From NCBI GenBank assembly GCA_965149945.1, contig CBCTTQ010000002.1, positions 62,001 through 126,000 on the forward strand: a stretch of DNA of 64,000 nt, written 5' to 3'. Under the pieces are notes generated by a model. That model was given only the letters and a program-made list of their open reading frames with translations. It was not told the origin of the DNA and did not search any database. This DNA comes from JAHZFN01 sp965149945 (GTDB lineage: Bacteria > Bacillota > Dehalobacteriia > UBA4068 > UBA4997). Shown piece by piece: positions 1 to 7,663 of the stretch (position 1 is the stretch's first letter; every line of letters begins with the position of its first letter). The position numbers were made by a program, and so were the translations under genes.

Positions 1-2
1 CC

Positions 3-473
3 TCTGAATTTTCCGAAGACGCGCTGGCTCTGATCTATAACGCGCGGGGACTGACTACCACTACTCCGGAACGGGATACCATTACTACGGAAACCTTCTT
101 GACTGGCTCAGATCAAGGGGCAATGGTAACAGAAGATGGCGAAACCAGCGGCACCTACGCCGTGGCCGTCTCCGCCTCGGAAGAAATTGACGATGGCACC
201 ACAGCCAATCTAACCGTCTACGGCGCCAACAGCATCATCGCCGAAGATATTCTTTCCGCTTTTTCCAATGTAGTCAATCTGGATATCTTTATGAACAGCC
301 TGACCAATGACTTCTCCGATATCAGTAATATTTCCGTAGAAGCCAAAAGCCTGGAAACTACCTATAACACTATTTCCGGCGCCGGTCTTTGGAGCCTCTT
401 GCTCATCCTGATCATTCCTCTGACCATTTTAATTTTCGGTCTGATTCATTGGTTGAAACGGCGAAAATACTAA
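3..473 (+). CDS. GldG-like ABC-export accessory protein, C-terminal part
   Basis: The reading frame is open from the left edge, so this is the C-terminal ~156 residues of a longer protein; no start lies in the window. What is seen is an acidic, Thr/Ser-rich extracytoplasmic segment, then one hydrophobic helix (SLLLILIIPLTILIFGLI) and a short basic tail ending in WLKRRKY, which is the C-in topology of a membrane-anchored periplasmic/extracellular domain. The following gene, 10 bases downstream, is a DUF4340 protein. In Bacillota a GldG-family protein directly before a DUF4340 protein, behind ABC-2 permease and ATPase genes, is a recurrent arrangement, so the GldG assignment rests mainly on that neighbour plus topology. 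The substrate is unknown. Confidence 0.6.
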   Translation, partial: SEFSEDALALIYNARGLTTTTPERDTITTETFLTGSDQGAMVTEDGETSGTYAVAVSASEEIDDGTTANLTVYGANSIIAEDILSAFSNVVNLDIFMNSLTNDFSDISNISVEAKSLETTYNTISGAGLWSLLLILIIPLTILIFGLIHWLKRRKY

Positions 474-483
474 GGAGGTTCCC

Positions 484-1485
484 ATGACCAATCCCAAACA
501 AAAAAAACCACTGCTGATCATGCTGGTGATTTTAGCAGTGGTAGCGGTGGCGTTTTTCGCCGTCACCGCTTTCAATCACTACCGAGACCATCAGGAAACA
601 ACCCAAAGCGCCGCTTTGCTCAATTTAGATAATATCGATGAAATCTCCTATGACAACGGCACCGACCGGCTTTCTTTTGCCTTGGATGAAAACGATGTCT
701 GGTATTACACAGAAAACCCCGACTTTCCGCTGCAGTCTTCTTATGTAGAAACCATTGATGAAGCCCTCACCGGGTTGCAGGCTGTTCGAGAAATTCCCGC
801 CGAAGAAAGCGACACCCTTGCCGCTTATGGTTTGGAAACTCCCCAAGCAACCATAACCGCCGTCGGTACCGATGATCAGGAAATTACCTTGCTTATCGGT
901 AACAGCAACAGCAACGGCTATTATTTAAAATTCTCTGACAGCGATACCATTTATACCATCGATGCCCAATTGATGGACTCTATTTCCCTGAGTCTTTACG
1001 ATATGGGGGAAATCGAAGATATTCCCGCTTTTGATCTGGGAAAACTTTCGCTGGTGGAAATTAACGATACCGCGATCACCGTGAATACGGAGACAGCCAC
1101 CGATGAAGACGGAACAGAAACCTCCACCACCACCTGGCTGCATAATGACACCGATGTATCTGATTACAGTCAAATTTCCGCCATTTCCTATAACATCCCT
1201 TATTTAGATTTCAATTCCGGCTTGGCGGCCTGGCAACCCACCACCGATGAGCTGCGTCAATTCGGATTGGAAGATTCTATCCGAGTCACCTTCCATTATC
1301 AAGAAGAAGACGCCGATACGGAAAGCACCTATACCCTGCTGATCGGGAACCAAAACGAAGAGGGCGCTTATTACGCCATGATACCCGACAGTGACCGCGT
1401 CTATACCATCAGTGAAACCGATGTAGCGGGCATTGTATCTATCGCGGAAAACGGTCTGGATGCGACCATTTCTTTGGATGAATAA
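484..1485 (+). CDS. DUF4340 domain-containing membrane-anchored protein
   Basis: 333 residues. An N-terminal hydrophobic helix at about residues 9-29 (LLIMLVILAVVAVAFFAVTAF) acts as a signal anchor; the rest is acidic and predicted to lie outside the membrane. Two repeats of the DUF4340 type can be read: each has a stretch about a residue-level comparison and the phrase LLIGN (LLIGNSNSNGYY near 138 and LLIGNQNEEGAYY near 287), followed by a short segment ending YTI. An AAGGAGG ribosome site lies 5 bases before the ATG and overlaps the end of the preceding gene, so the two are co-translated. DUF4340 proteins accompany GldG-type ABC exporters; the biochemical role is not known. A shared terminator follows. 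Confidence 0.8.
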   Translation: MTNPKQKKPLLIMLVILAVVAVAFFAVTAFNHYRDHQETTQSAALLNLDNIDEISYDNGTDRLSFALDENDVWYYTENPDFPLQSSYVETIDEALTGLQAVREIPAEESDTLAAYGLETPQATITAVGTDDQEITLLIGNSNSNGYYLKFSDSDTIYTIDAQLMDSISLSLYDMGEIEDIPAFDLGKLSLVEINDTAITVNTETATDEDGTETSTTTWLHNDTDVSDYSQISAISYNIPYLDFNSGLAAWQPTTDELRQFGLEDSIRVTFHYQEEDADTESTYTLLIGNQNEEGAYYAMIPDSDRVYTISETDVAGIVSIAENGLDATISLDE

Positions 1486-1495
1486 AAACCATCGA

Positions 1496-1530
1496 AAAAA
1501 GAGAGGAGAAGTTACCTTCTCCTCTCTTTT
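1496..1530. terminator. Bidirectional rho-independent terminator
   Basis: A perfect 11-bp stem (GAGAGGAGAAG with CTTCTCCTCTC) and a TTAC loop, flanked by A-run and T-run, sits between the convergent DUF4340 and sigE genes and can serve both strands. Confidence 0.9.
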
Positions 1531-1537
1531 TACTTAC

Positions 1538-2287
1538 TCATTCCATTTTGCTGAATTCTTTTTTCAAACGCCCGATAATTCTTTTTTCAAGACGAGAAAT
1601 GTAAGATTGAGAAATCCCCAATAAATCAGCTACTTCCTTTTGTGTTTTGCTTTCCTGTCCGTCCAAACCAAAACGCAAATTCATAATCAATTGCTCCCGC
1701 GGCTGCAATTTCTTCAATGATAAACGCAGCAGTTTTTTATCTACTTCATTTTCCAGTTCTTTGCAGACAATATCATGATCCGTTCCCAAAACATCAGATA
1801 ACAATAATTCATTACCATCCCAGTCAATATTCAACGGCTCATCAAAACTGATTTCGGTTCGGGTTTTGTTATTACGGCGCAAACACATCAAAATTTCATT
1901 TTCAATGCACCGTGAGGCATAGGTGGCCAATTTAATTTTCTTTCCCGGATCAAATGTATTCACCGCTTTAATCAGACCAATGGTACCAATGCTCGAAAGA
2001 TCCTCCAAACCAATCCCTGTATTTTCAAATTTTCGAGCGATATACACCACCAAACGCAAATTATGCTCGATTAACAAATTGCGCACACTCTCATCACCAT
2101 CAGCCAGTCGTCTCATCGCTTCCGCTTCTTCTTTGGCATTCAACGGCGCCGGCAGCATCTCCCCGGAGCCCACATAAAAAATTTCGAAAATTCCCTCCGC
2201 GCTTTCTTTTCGCCGTTTGTCCAAAACCCGCTTAAGAAAGAGAAAAATCCAACCTTTAAGAGGTTTTTTTCTTTTGCTCGTACTCAC
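1538..2287 (-). CDS. sigE: Sporulation RNA polymerase sigma factor SigE (pro-sigma-E)
   Basis: Mother-cell-specific sigma factor of early sporulation, made as an inactive precursor. The region from NLRLVVYIARKFENTG through IGTIGLIKAVNTF and LATYASRCIENEILM is sigma region 2, and SQSYISRLEKRI is the region-4 recognition helix; SFDEPLNIDWDGNELLLSDVLGTD is characteristic of SigE. I chose the GTG at 2287 (249 residues, close to the usual ~240) because AAGGGTG precedes it and the N-terminus then carries a basic/hydrophobic pro-sequence of the expected length; an ATG at 2371 would add 28 residues. The gene overlaps the end of spoIIGA by 32 bases, so the two are translationally linked. sigG, which commonly follows sigE, is absent; the gene ends at a convergent terminator. 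Confidence 0.95.
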   Translation of the reverse strand: MSTSKRKKPLKGWIFLFLKRVLDKRRKESAEGIFEIFYVGSGEMLPAPLNAKEEAEAMRRLADGDESVRNLLIEHNLRLVVYIARKFENTGIGLEDLSSIGTIGLIKAVNTFDPGKKIKLATYASRCIENEILMCLRRNNKTRTEISFDEPLNIDWDGNELLLSDVLGTDHDIVCKELENEVDKKLLRLSLKKLQPREQLIMNLRFGLDGQESKTQKEVADLLGISQSYISRLEKRIIGRLKKEFSKME

Positions 2288-3200
2288 ACAAATCACCCTT
2301 TTTTTCAAAAATTTTTTTTGTTTCTTCAAAAGCCCAAGGACTGACAATAGCCTGAAAACGCTTTTTCCCATCTAATATCCCGTTGTAAAAAGCGACTACT
2401 ACAACCGCGCGCCGCTGCCCTACTTGTAAAAAATCGGGACGAAATCCCAGCAACAATCCTTGCTGCCGTCCTACAGAGCAAAAAGAAAGCAATGTCAGCC
2501 GCCGAAACCAAGGCGCATCCCCGTAACGGCTGTACAGGCGACGAAAAAGAACGGGTAATTCCTCCCGCCTGTCCACCGCCGTCTCATACTCTTGACGCAA
2601 CGGCAGCGGCAACAAATCTGCCACCTGCTCATATTCCACCACCATCACCGGCAAACCGCTGACAGGATCTCGCAATTGATTTCCCGTATCTAAAAAAATA
2701 CACAACGGCGCCTTGCTGCCCGCGAATTCCAGCGAACCTTTTTGAAAACAACGATCCCGCTCCAAAACCTTTCGCAAAGCGCCGATTCCGAATTTTCCCA
2801 AACAACCGATCAATACCACCGGTAATAAAAACAAAGGCAGCAGCTCTCCTATTGTTCCCAGTTCCTGTAGTAAATTCTGTCCCGCCGCCGCCAAACCGCT
2901 TAAAGCAAAAGACAAAAGGTAAAAGTACAACAGCAGACGCAAAAATTTACCCCGCTCCATTCTTCCGAACACCAACCACAGCAGCAAAACAGGAAACAAC
3001 AAGACCAGCGGCAGACGATTCAAAAAAGCTCCGACAGGCAAAATCCCCACAGCGCCGTATATTCCTCCCAGCAACGCTCCTGCCAACAACCGACAGCGCC
3101 GATAATCGCAGCCGCTGAATGTAGCGACTCCCCAGAGGAGCAAAAAATCAAAGAATACGTTCTGCAAAAACAGAACATCTCCATAGACTGTATATACCAT
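2256..3200 (-). CDS. spoIIGA: Sigma-E processing peptidase SpoIIGA
   Basis: Membrane aspartic protease that removes the pro-sequence of sigma-E after septation. The first half is a series of hydrophobic helices (from VYTVYGDVLFLQNVFFDFLLLWG, then LLLYFYLLSFALSGLAAAG, then LLPLFLLPVVLIGCLG); the C-terminal cytoplasmic half holds the catalytic motif LDTGNQLRDP, matching the active-site Asp of the family. The start at 3200 gives 314 residues (about 309 in B. subtilis), has GGGTGG about 8 bases upstream, and begins exactly where the first family helix begins; longer in-frame versions add only basic, non-family residues. It is the first gene of the spoIIGA-sigE pair. Confidence 0.93.
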   Translation of the reverse strand: MVYTVYGDVLFLQNVFFDFLLLWGVATFSGCDYRRCRLLAGALLGGIYGAVGILPVGAFLNRLPLVLLFPVLLLWLVFGRMERGKFLRLLLYFYLLSFALSGLAAAGQNLLQELGTIGELLPLFLLPVVLIGCLGKFGIGALRKVLERDRCFQKGSLEFAGSKAPLCIFLDTGNQLRDPVSGLPVMVVEYEQVADLLPLPLRQEYETAVDRREELPVLFRRLYSRYGDAPWFRRLTLLSFCSVGRQQGLLLGFRPDFLQVGQRRAVVVVAFYNGILDGKKRFQAIVSPWAFEETKKIFEKKGDLCEYEQKKKTS

Positions 3201-3248
3201 CGGCATCCACCCCGATTTTCTATTCTCGCTGTCCCGCTTACAACAAGC

Positions 3249-3254
3249 ATTATA
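3249..3254 (-). promoter_or_regulatory. Possible -10 element upstream of spoIIGA
   Basis: On the minus strand TATAAT lies about 50 bases before the spoIIGA start. No good -35 is present at 17 bp; the B. subtilis spoIIG promoter also has abnormal spacing and depends on Spo0A. A TTGTCC sequence further upstream only partly resembles a 0A box. Weak evidence. Confidence 0.35.
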
Positions 3255-3347
3255 CCAAACTTCTGCTGAAAAAAATGTAGAACGGACAACGCCGCGCGGC
3301 CCTTTTCTCAATATTTTGCGTCTTTTTTCGATCATTCCTTTTGCCAT

Positions 3348-3389
3348 AAAAAAGCAGGATGTCTTTTGTAAAGACCATCCTGCTTTTTT
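3348..3389 (-). terminator. Rho-independent terminator after the SASP gene
   Basis: The hairpin arms AAGCAGGATG and CATCCTGCTT, with an inner TCTT/AAGA stem and T-runs, lie at the stop codon of the spore protein gene and separate it from spoIIGA. Confidence 0.85.
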
Positions 3390-3634
3390 CATTTTGATTC
3401 TGTTGAAACCGCGTCTTCTTTGCCTTTGTTTTTTCTGGGCATCTTCGGTGCCTTCCCGGGGAAACGACCTGCCATAATCCCACCGATCCGACCCGATTCT
3501 TCAGCATTCAGACCGGCCCAGCCGTCTCGTTGGACTTTTTCCCAAAGACCCAACTCTTTGGCAACTTCAATTTTAGCAGCATCCCAAGCCGGAGGACGCC
3601 GTTTCATTTTGCTCTTCCTGGAGCGTTCTGTCAT
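3389..3634 (-). CDS. Small acid-soluble spore protein, alpha/beta-type family
   Basis: 81 residues. The core AKELGLWEKVQRDGWAGLNAEESGRIGGIMAGR follows the alpha/beta SASP pattern (ELGL...V..GGWG.L...E.GR.GG.M...), here with GWAGL. Members coat and protect spore DNA. Both ends are unusually basic and Pro-rich (MKRRPPAW at the front; PGKAPKMPRKNKGK at the back), longer than in classical SspA/B, so this belongs to the variant clostridial group. An AAGGGTG site precedes the ATG. It is expressed alone between yigZ and spoIIGA and ends in its own terminator; late forespore expression is expected from the family but no promoter was proven. Confidence 0.8.
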   Translation of the reverse strand: MTERSRKSKMKRRPPAWDAAKIEVAKELGLWEKVQRDGWAGLNAEESGRIGGIMAGRFPGKAPKMPRKNKGKEDAVSTESK

Positions 3635-3673
3635 TTCACATCACCCTTTTTAGGATGACACTTTTGATTTTTT

Positions 3674-4312
3674 TTATACTTCTCTGGTCAGCCACTCTTC
3701 TTCGCCCAACCTCAAAATTTGGATTTGACCACTGCCCAACTCCGTAATATCCCGCTGCACCTGTTCGGCTTCCGCACGCGGTGTCAGCACTTGCACCGTT
3801 ACCTTTTCCAGATATTGTACATTTTGCCGCACCAATTTATGCGCCGCCAAATAATTTTCCACCTTGCCCCAAAGCGTATAGTCCAAAGTCAAACTGAACG
3901 TCGCGGCAGGAATTTTTTCCACAATCCCGGCAATCGTAATACCCATCTGCGCCGCGTGACTGTATGCCCGTACCAAACCGCCCGCGCCCAGCAAAATTCC
4001 ACCGAAATATCGCGTTACTACCACACAGGTGTTTTTCAACCCTGATTTTTTGATAACCTCTAAAATAGGACGTCCCGCAGTGCCGGCAGGTTCTCCGTCG
4101 TCGCTGGAGCGTTGCAGCTGATCCTGCTCCCCAATCTGATAAGCATAGCAATGATGGGTAGCGTCATGATGGCGGGCACGAATTTCCCGAATAAAAGCCA
4201 CTGCCTCCGCTTCCGTCTCCACCGGTTTGGCATAGCCGATAAAACGGGATTTCTTTTCTATGTATTCTCCGCAATTCTCTTCTTTTACCGTCAAATAACC
4301 ATTTCGCGCCAT
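3674..4312 (-). CDS. YigZ/IMPACT family protein
   Basis: 212 residues, the normal length for the YigZ family (UPF0029 N-terminal domain plus a short C-terminal ferredoxin-like domain). The family signatures can be read in order: EKKSRFIGYAKPV near the start, DATHHCYAYQIG, the core SDDGEPAGTAGRPIL at about 75-90, and VVVTRYFGGILLGAGGLVRAY. The molecular role is not settled; the eukaryotic relative IMPACT regulates translation. GGAG lies before the ATG and the gene starts 10 bases after the trmL stop, so it is probably co-transcribed with trmL. Confidence 0.92.
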   Translation of the reverse strand: MARNGYLTVKEENCGEYIEKKSRFIGYAKPVETEAEAVAFIREIRARHHDATHHCYAYQIGEQDQLQRSSDDGEPAGTAGRPILEVIKKSGLKNTCVVVTRYFGGILLGAGGLVRAYSHAAQMGITIAGIVEKIPAATFSLTLDYTLWGKVENYLAAHKLVRQNVQYLEKVTVQVLTPRAEAEQVQRDITELGSGQIQILRLGEEEWLTREV

Positions 4313-4322
4313 ATTTTTCTCC

Positions 4323-4841
4323 TCATATCAAATCAAAGAAATCATTTTGCCGCAATGCTTCATATAAGACAACGGCTACCGCGTTGGACAAGTTCAAAGA
4401 GCGAAACTCCCTCCCCATAGGAATCCGAATACGGCGATCGGGATAGGCCTGATGAATCACCTCAGGCAAACCGGCGGTTTCCTTGCCGAAAACCAGATAA
4501 TCATTAGGTTTATATTGCACCTGTGTATAAGGAACACTGCCTTTGGTTGTCAACAAATACAACCTTGCCTCCGGATTTTTCCGCAGAAAATCTTGCCAAT
4601 CGGTGTATACATGGAGCGATAAACGATCCCAATAATCCAATCCAGCCCGCCGTACCGCTCGTTCACTGATATCAAACCCCAAAGGCTCAATCAAATGCAG
4701 CGCGGCGCCCGTTATGGCACAGGTACGAGAAATATTGCCTGTGTTAGCGGGAATTTCCGGCTCAAAAAGTACAATGTTCATCTTGCTTGCCGCCACAACA
4801 TCGCTGATGTGGGGATGATGCTGAAAAACTTTATCCGACAT
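4323..4841 (-). CDS. trmL: tRNA (cytidine/uridine-34 2'-O)-methyltransferase TrmL
   Basis: SPOUT-family methyltransferase that 2'-O-methylates the wobble base of tRNA-Leu. Seen: MNIVLFEPEIPANTGNISRTCA at the domain start; RAGLDYWDRL; and the knot motifs YLVFGKETAGLPEVI and IPMGREFRSLNLSNAVAVVLYE. The start at 4841 is preceded by GAGGTG at good spacing and gives 172 residues with a 20-residue leader before the conserved domain; the ATG at 4781 would give the compact 152-residue form found in most relatives but has only a weak ribosome site. Which is used is open. Forms a likely operon with yigZ. Confidence 0.92.
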   Translation of the reverse strand: MSDKVFQHHPHISDVVAASKMNIVLFEPEIPANTGNISRTCAITGAALHLIEPLGFDISERAVRRAGLDYWDRLSLHVYTDWQDFLRKNPEARLYLLTTKGSVPYTQVQYKPNDYLVFGKETAGLPEVIHQAYPDRRIRIPMGREFRSLNLSNAVAVVLYEALRQNDFFDLI

Positions 4842-4926
4842 AAAACACCTCTACTATTTTTTGCTTCGTGTCCCATACTCTTTTCTATTATGCCACAAAA
4901 ACTCTGTTTTCGCAATTCCTCACGCC

Positions 4927-4961
4927 AAAAGCGCCGTCGGAATTTTTCCGACGGCGCTTTT
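4927..4961 (-). terminator. Rho-independent terminator after the TOBE protein gene
   Basis: A perfect 14-bp stem, AAAAGCGCCGTCGG with its complement, around AATTTTT, directly at the stop codon of the minus-strand TOBE gene. Confidence 0.9.
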
Positions 4962-4962
4962 C

Positions 4963-5178
4963 TTATTCCTCAGCTAACATCATCTGGGTCGCTTTGACCA
5001 AACCGGTCACCGCAGAACCTTCCTTCAGCCCCAAATCTTCCAAGGCAGCCGTAGTCAAAACAGAACTCAATCTAAGACCGCACTCTGTTTCAAAAGTTAC
5101 CTGAGAGACCACGTCTCCCTTGTAAATTCGAACGATTTTTCCGGGAATCTGATTTCTTGCGCTTACTTTCAACATCAT
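4963..5178 (-). CDS. Molbindin-like TOBE domain protein
   Basis: 71 residues consisting of a single Mop/TOBE domain: KVSARNQIPGKIVRIYKGDVVSQV at the front, LSSVLTTAALEDLGLKEGSAVTGLVKATQMML at the back. Free-standing Mop proteins bind molybdate or tungstate oxyanions as oligomers and store or buffer them. AGGAG lies 5 bases before the first of two ATGs. No molybdate transport or cofactor gene is adjacent, so the ligand is inferred from the family only. The gene is monocistronic with a strong terminator. Confidence 0.85.
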   Translation of the reverse strand: MMLKVSARNQIPGKIVRIYKGDVVSQVTFETECGLRLSSVLTTAALEDLGLKEGSAVTGLVKATQMMLAEE

Positions 5179-5213
5179 TCATGCTCCTTTCTGTTTTTAC
5201 AATTCTCATATAC

Positions 5214-5903
5214 TTAAATGGATAAATTCTCTTCATCAGAGACCTCTTCGCGGATAAATTCATCCAAAGAATCTAATGTTTCCCAAAGTTCCTCTTCGTT
5301 CGTAAACTCCATCCCTTCTCCCTCCAGCTGACTACGGATTTCTTCAGGAAGTTCCGCTTCATCCAACGCCATTTCCGTCAACAAAGCGCCAACCGCGTTT
5401 TTCGGTCCCTCGTAAACAGCAATGCCGCTTTCTGTCAGCCTAACGGTACGTTTAGCTTGATCCGTCTCGCAAAGCCCCCGTACCTCGCGATAAATTCGGA
5501 CTTTATTGGTGTCCACCTTTGCTACTCGCCAGCCTTCCGCCTCCAGTTGACTAAAGGTTTTGCCTACAAAACGCTCGTCTCCGTGAAGTAAATCACTTTC
5601 TGTATGACCACAACCCTCATATTTTAAAAGACGCTCTACATAGGTCGCCTGATAAATTTGTTCCTCGGTTTTCACCACATCCGCCGGCACCGCCTCCGAC
5701 TCATCCACCGCTTCTTCTGCCGTGGCAAATAACACGAATCCAATTAACACCAAGCAACAAATCAGCAAAAAAAGCCACCATTTCCAATGCCCTCGCCCAA
5801 CCGGTGTTATGGGTTCTTCCTCTGTAAACCGCTCGGAAAAATGCAAGGTTTCTTCTCGACGCGCTTGGTCGAAATCGATTATATTCTTGTCCTCTTCTTT
5901 CAT
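5214..5903 (-). CDS. BofC C-terminal-domain-like membrane protein
   Basis: 229 residues from the ATG at 5903, which has a G-run ribosome site 5 bases away (an earlier in-frame start at 5921 lacks one). Cytoplasmic acidic N-terminus (~40 residues), one transmembrane helix (WWLFLLICCLVLIGFVLFA), then an outside domain with YEGCGHTESDLL, FVGKTFSQLEAEGWRVAKV, YREVRGLC and GIAVYEGP. That Cys-Gly-His ... W.V ... LC ... G.I.VY pattern resembles the C-terminal domain of BofC, which in Bacillus inhibits the forespore SpoIVB signalling protease. The Glu-rich tail after it is not part of the family. Similarity is by pattern only, so the sporulation role is an inference. Confidence 0.55.
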   Translation of the reverse strand: MKEEDKNIIDFDQARREETLHFSERFTEEEPITPVGRGHWKWWLFLLICCLVLIGFVLFATAEEAVDESEAVPADVVKTEEQIYQATYVERLLKYEGCGHTESDLLHGDERFVGKTFSQLEAEGWRVAKVDTNKVRIYREVRGLCETDQAKRTVRLTESGIAVYEGPKNAVGALLTEMALDEAELPEEIRSQLEGEGMEFTNEEELWETLDSLDEFIREEVSDEENLSI

Positions 5904-6106
5904 AATATCCCCCCTTACCACAATAGCCTATCTCTTCTCTTTACAGTGTTGCCAAAAGGGAGAACATTATGCGCTTTCTTTGCTAAAAAAGCAAACAGAA
6001 GATCCTTTTCGCTTAAAAAAGGCTTTCCTCCAGCCTCGTATTTTTATCTTTTTTCTTATGATTCTTTCATTTTTTCGGAGGTATACTTTGTTTTTTATTT
6101 TTATAA

Positions 6107-6135
6107 AAAAGAGAACAGCTGAGCTGTTCTCTTTT
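6107..6135 (-). terminator. Rho-independent terminator
   Basis: The stem GAGAACAGC/GCTGTTCTC with a TGA loop and A/T runs on both sides lies just after the carboxypeptidase gene; usable in both directions. Confidence 0.85.
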
Positions 6136-6164
6136 GCTGATTTTATGTTCCTTTGATACCCCTT

Positions 6165-7517
6165 TTATTCCACAGGACGAGACATATTCACCGTCACAAT
6201 ATAACCGTCCACATTGTTGCCGGAAAAGGTGTACTCGTAATTTTTCGGGACAGGTACTCCACTATAAAAACGACTGTTTACATAATAAATTTCATATTGA
6301 GTCCCATCATCGTCTGTGACTTCCAAATGCTCGCCTTTATAGCTGTAATATTTCAAACTTTCAATATACTCTTCCAAACAGAGGTCTTTGCTGTACATCA
6401 CATAAGCATGAGGAACCCCTACATACCGATAATGCCACGGTTCATCCATGATACCGGTAATTTCCTGCTTTGACTCATCATAGCGATTAACCAAACCGTA
6501 CTTATAACAGTTTTCCGCTACCCAACCATAATCTCCTTCCGTAGTAAAAGTCGTCGCGCCATCACCGCTGGCAATACCGATATCTACCGCCAAACCGGTA
6601 TGATGCTCACTGTATCCCGGCAGCGCTGCCCAAGATTCTGTCATTTCTTGCCCTACCTCGGCGATTTTTTCTTCATATAAAGATTCTTGATATTCTTGAG
6701 AACGATAGGAGCTGATCACGCGCACCTGATTGTTGCCTGTAGCAGCGTAAAAATCATCAAACATCTGATTCAAAACGTCCATCATCACAGTGGAGACTTC
6801 CTGCTCACCGTAGATCGAAAAAGAATCATGATGCTCTTCGTTCATAGAAACCAGTTGAATCAAATCGGCATTAGCCTCAAAATCATAAGCATTCTGATTG
6901 TTGACCAATATCAAATCACCGCGATGCAAATCGGCAGATTCCACTTCGCGGGTCGTGTAGATGATCCCGTTTTCCTCCGCTTCCTGACCACCGTTTTCCG
7001 CCAGCTGCGGATCATCATGGGACAACGTGTACACATAAGCGTAAATCCCCGAAACAATGGAAGTACGAAATGTGCTGCTCAAAGCGAAACTACCCACAAA
7101 AATCAACGCTAACAGGACGATAAAAAACTTACCGAATTTTCCCCAACGAAAAGAACGATTACGATGATGTCTGTTTTCCTGACCGCGCAGTCTGCTTTTT
7201 TTGCGACGACGATGACTCTTTTTCCAACTTTTATACGAATTACCGGGAACATATTGCTGCCGAGACCGATGTTGATAGCTACGACTGTAACTAACCTGAG
7301 ACGGTGTTTCGGAAAAGTGAATACCGGACGAATAAGCGTCGGACGAGCGGTCATGACTATGACGGGACGCGGCCCCGCCGTAAAAATCCTGTTGAGAAAC
7401 TTGATTGCGAATGCGAATGTCTCTATGATTTTGCTGACGTGATAATTCTTTTTTACTTCTATTTTTCGAGGTCGTCTTTTTCTTTCCCCTAGGTCGACCT
7501 CTTGGCACTTCTGCCAT
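6165..7517 (-). CDS. VanY-type D-alanyl-D-alanine carboxypeptidase, membrane-anchored
   Basis: 450 residues from the ATG at 7517 (GAGGGA 7 bases upstream; a GTG at 7532 is less well placed). Residues ~1-125 are a very basic, Gln/Ser/Arg-rich, low-complexity cytoplasmic segment; one membrane helix follows (FFIVLLALIFVGSFAL, ~130-150). The external part carries a peptidase M15B domain: VISSYRSQEYQESLYE, then PGYSEHHTGLAVDIG with the zinc ligands His and Asp, and EPWHYRYVG with the third His and the catalytic Glu. The enzyme trims the terminal D-Ala of peptidoglycan stem peptides. The long basic cytoplasmic tail is unusual for this family. Monocistronic with its own terminator. Confidence 0.88.
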   Translation of the reverse strand: MAEVPRGRPRGKKKTTSKNRSKKELSRQQNHRDIRIRNQVSQQDFYGGAASRHSHDRSSDAYSSGIHFSETPSQVSYSRSYQHRSRQQYVPGNSYKSWKKSHRRRKKSRLRGQENRHHRNRSFRWGKFGKFFIVLLALIFVGSFALSSTFRTSIVSGIYAYVYTLSHDDPQLAENGGQEAEENGIIYTTREVESADLHRGDLILVNNQNAYDFEANADLIQLVSMNEEHHDSFSIYGEQEVSTVMMDVLNQMFDDFYAATGNNQVRVISSYRSQEYQESLYEEKIAEVGQEMTESWAALPGYSEHHTGLAVDIGIASGDGATTFTTEGDYGWVAENCYKYGLVNRYDESKQEITGIMDEPWHYRYVGVPHAYVMYSKDLCLEEYIESLKYYSYKGEHLEVTDDDGTQYEIYYVNSRFYSGVPVPKNYEYTFSGNNVDGYIVTVNMSRPVE

Positions 7518-7619
7518 ACGGAAATCCCTCACAAATCTTTGATATTCTAAGGCTTCACGCCGGTTGATTCTTGTTTTATTCTACTATAATTTGACTTTTT
7601 TTGCAAGCCGGGTCATTTG

Positions 7620-7650
7620 TAAAAAAACAGAGTCGGGCTGTCCCGACTCT
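7620..7650 (-). terminator. Rho-independent terminator after the histidine kinase gene
   Basis: The stem AGAGTCGGG/CCCGACTCT with a short loop is followed on the minus strand by a T-run, 14 bases after the kinase stop codon. Confidence 0.85.
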
Positions 7651-7663
7651 ATTCTGCAATTTC

